Notes under the pieces: generated by a model
The model's input: only the letters and a program-made list of their open reading frames with translations
Database searches by the model: none
Told to the model about the DNA's origin: nothing
Part shown: piece after piece, positions 63,209 through 64,000 of the stretch
Numbering within the stretch: position 1 is the stretch's first letter
Layout: each line of letters begins with the position of its first letter
Made by a program: the position numbers and the translations under genes
Source of the DNA: Watersipora subatra
Lineage: Eukaryota; Bryozoa; Gymnolaemata; Cheilostomatida; Watersiporidae
Assembly (NCBI RefSeq): GCF_963576615.1
Contig: NC_088708.1
Coordinates: 4,960,001-5,024,000, forward strand
Direction: 5' to 3'
Length of the DNA: 64,000 bases

Positions 63209-64000
63209 GTCATGCTACATTTTAATTGTTTTGTCATTAAAAATTTAAATATGATTCTGTTGAGAAATCAAAGGAACTTCGGCCTGCACATTTGTTTTCT
63301 TAAGTAATAAATCCTAATAAATTCCTAAAGTGATAGTTGTCCACTTTTGTTGTTCTGCAAATTGGAAGAGGAAATAACTCCTTGATCACCGTCCCAAATA
63401 GCTCCATGTTATGATTTAATATAAAGAATCGAGCTAGGTCAATGTACACACGATGAGCTAGCGAACTAGAGTTATTTTGCATAGGATGTAAGGAACCATT
63501 ATGCCCGGTGTTAATATACATGTTACTTGTAGTTGTTTATTTTTGGTTGTTACAAACGAAGAGTTTGTATCATATGCTAGTATATCGTTTCAGTTTTAAT
63601 CCAAAGAAATAGAAAGGGTCTCAAAGTGTATATCAAATGTTTGTTGAACATTCACATATTGGCTAAAAGTTTCGTTTCACTTACACATTTTGATAAAATT
63701 TCATGTTTCCGTTTTTATTAAAAAAAAACTAACTTTTGAGGTTGAATTGACAATGCTAAAACAATGTTATAAAATTTTAAAACTATGATTATACAATATT
63801 CGCGTGATAAAATTTTAAAGAAGCTATACATGAGTTAGCTCTGTCTATTACTTATTGTGTAGCTGCGTTTCGTGATTGGTATGCATGGATATTTGTTAGA
63901 AAGTTGTGAGCGAGATCTACTCATGTCTAAATGCTTGAAGTCAAAAGGAAGTTTTGCATAACTGTGAACATAGCAGAGTTTCATTCGTATTTGCTCTATA
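63209..64000. other. AT-rich end of window
   Basis: No supported feature. The short open frames are isolated and match nothing I know. Confidence 0.4.

Overview
The window looks like nuclear DNA of an invertebrate animal: AT-rich, intron-rich, with GT-AG splice sites and no operons, and with degraded retrotransposons and DNA transposons. The gene set (EBAG9, a biogenic amine receptor, ORC2, ASPDH, TTC33, a quiver-like Ly6 protein, and a secreted protein with C-x-F-P-x-x-W repeats) fits a protostome, most likely a lophotrochozoan. That taxon is inference from gene content and was not checked by any search.

I rebuilt eight spliced genes by joining exons whose phases match. Plus strand: EBAG9 homologue (3231-7224, 4 exons, 234 aa), amine GPCR (9203-11024, 2 exons, 431 aa), ASPDH (33701-38434, 4 exons, 278 aa), TTC33 (39441-40819, 2 exons, 208 aa) and a Ly6/UPAR quiver-like protein (58609-62318, 3 exons, 150 aa). 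Minus strand: ORC2 (24483-11419, 12 exons, about 459 aa), an unrecognised 185-aa protein (30377-26966, 4 exons), and a 560-aa secreted or membrane-anchored cysteine-rich protein (57913-41337, 13 exons). The GPCR and ORC2 are tail to tail, as are TTC33 and the 560-aa gene. The 560-aa gene and the Ly6 gene are head to head, with about 700 bases between start codons.

The most striking feature is tandem repeats inside introns. EBAG9 introns 2 and 3, ORC2 introns 4, 5, 6, 7 and 10, ASPDH intron 3, and single introns of the two other minus-strand genes each carry an array, mostly with unit sequences not shared between arrays. One more array, of about 1.1 kb, ends just upstream of ASPDH.

Mobile elements: a broken LINE end at about 1690-2830 and another at 31445-32115; two inverted copies of one ~880-bp TIR element with TTAA at its ends, one in the last ORC2 intron and one upstream of ORC2; a TA-flanked TIR element in ORC2 intron 3; and, in ASPDH intron 3, a long-TIR element with a perfect 9-bp target duplication next to a hAT-like element with a near-perfect 8-bp one. 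ASPDH intron 2 holds a perfect 31-bp palindrome. The rest of the intergenic sequence (1-1689, 7225-9202, 38435-39440, 62319-64000) shows nothing I can support as a gene. The genes have unrelated roles (replication, metabolism, signalling, surface proteins), and I see no pathway that links them.
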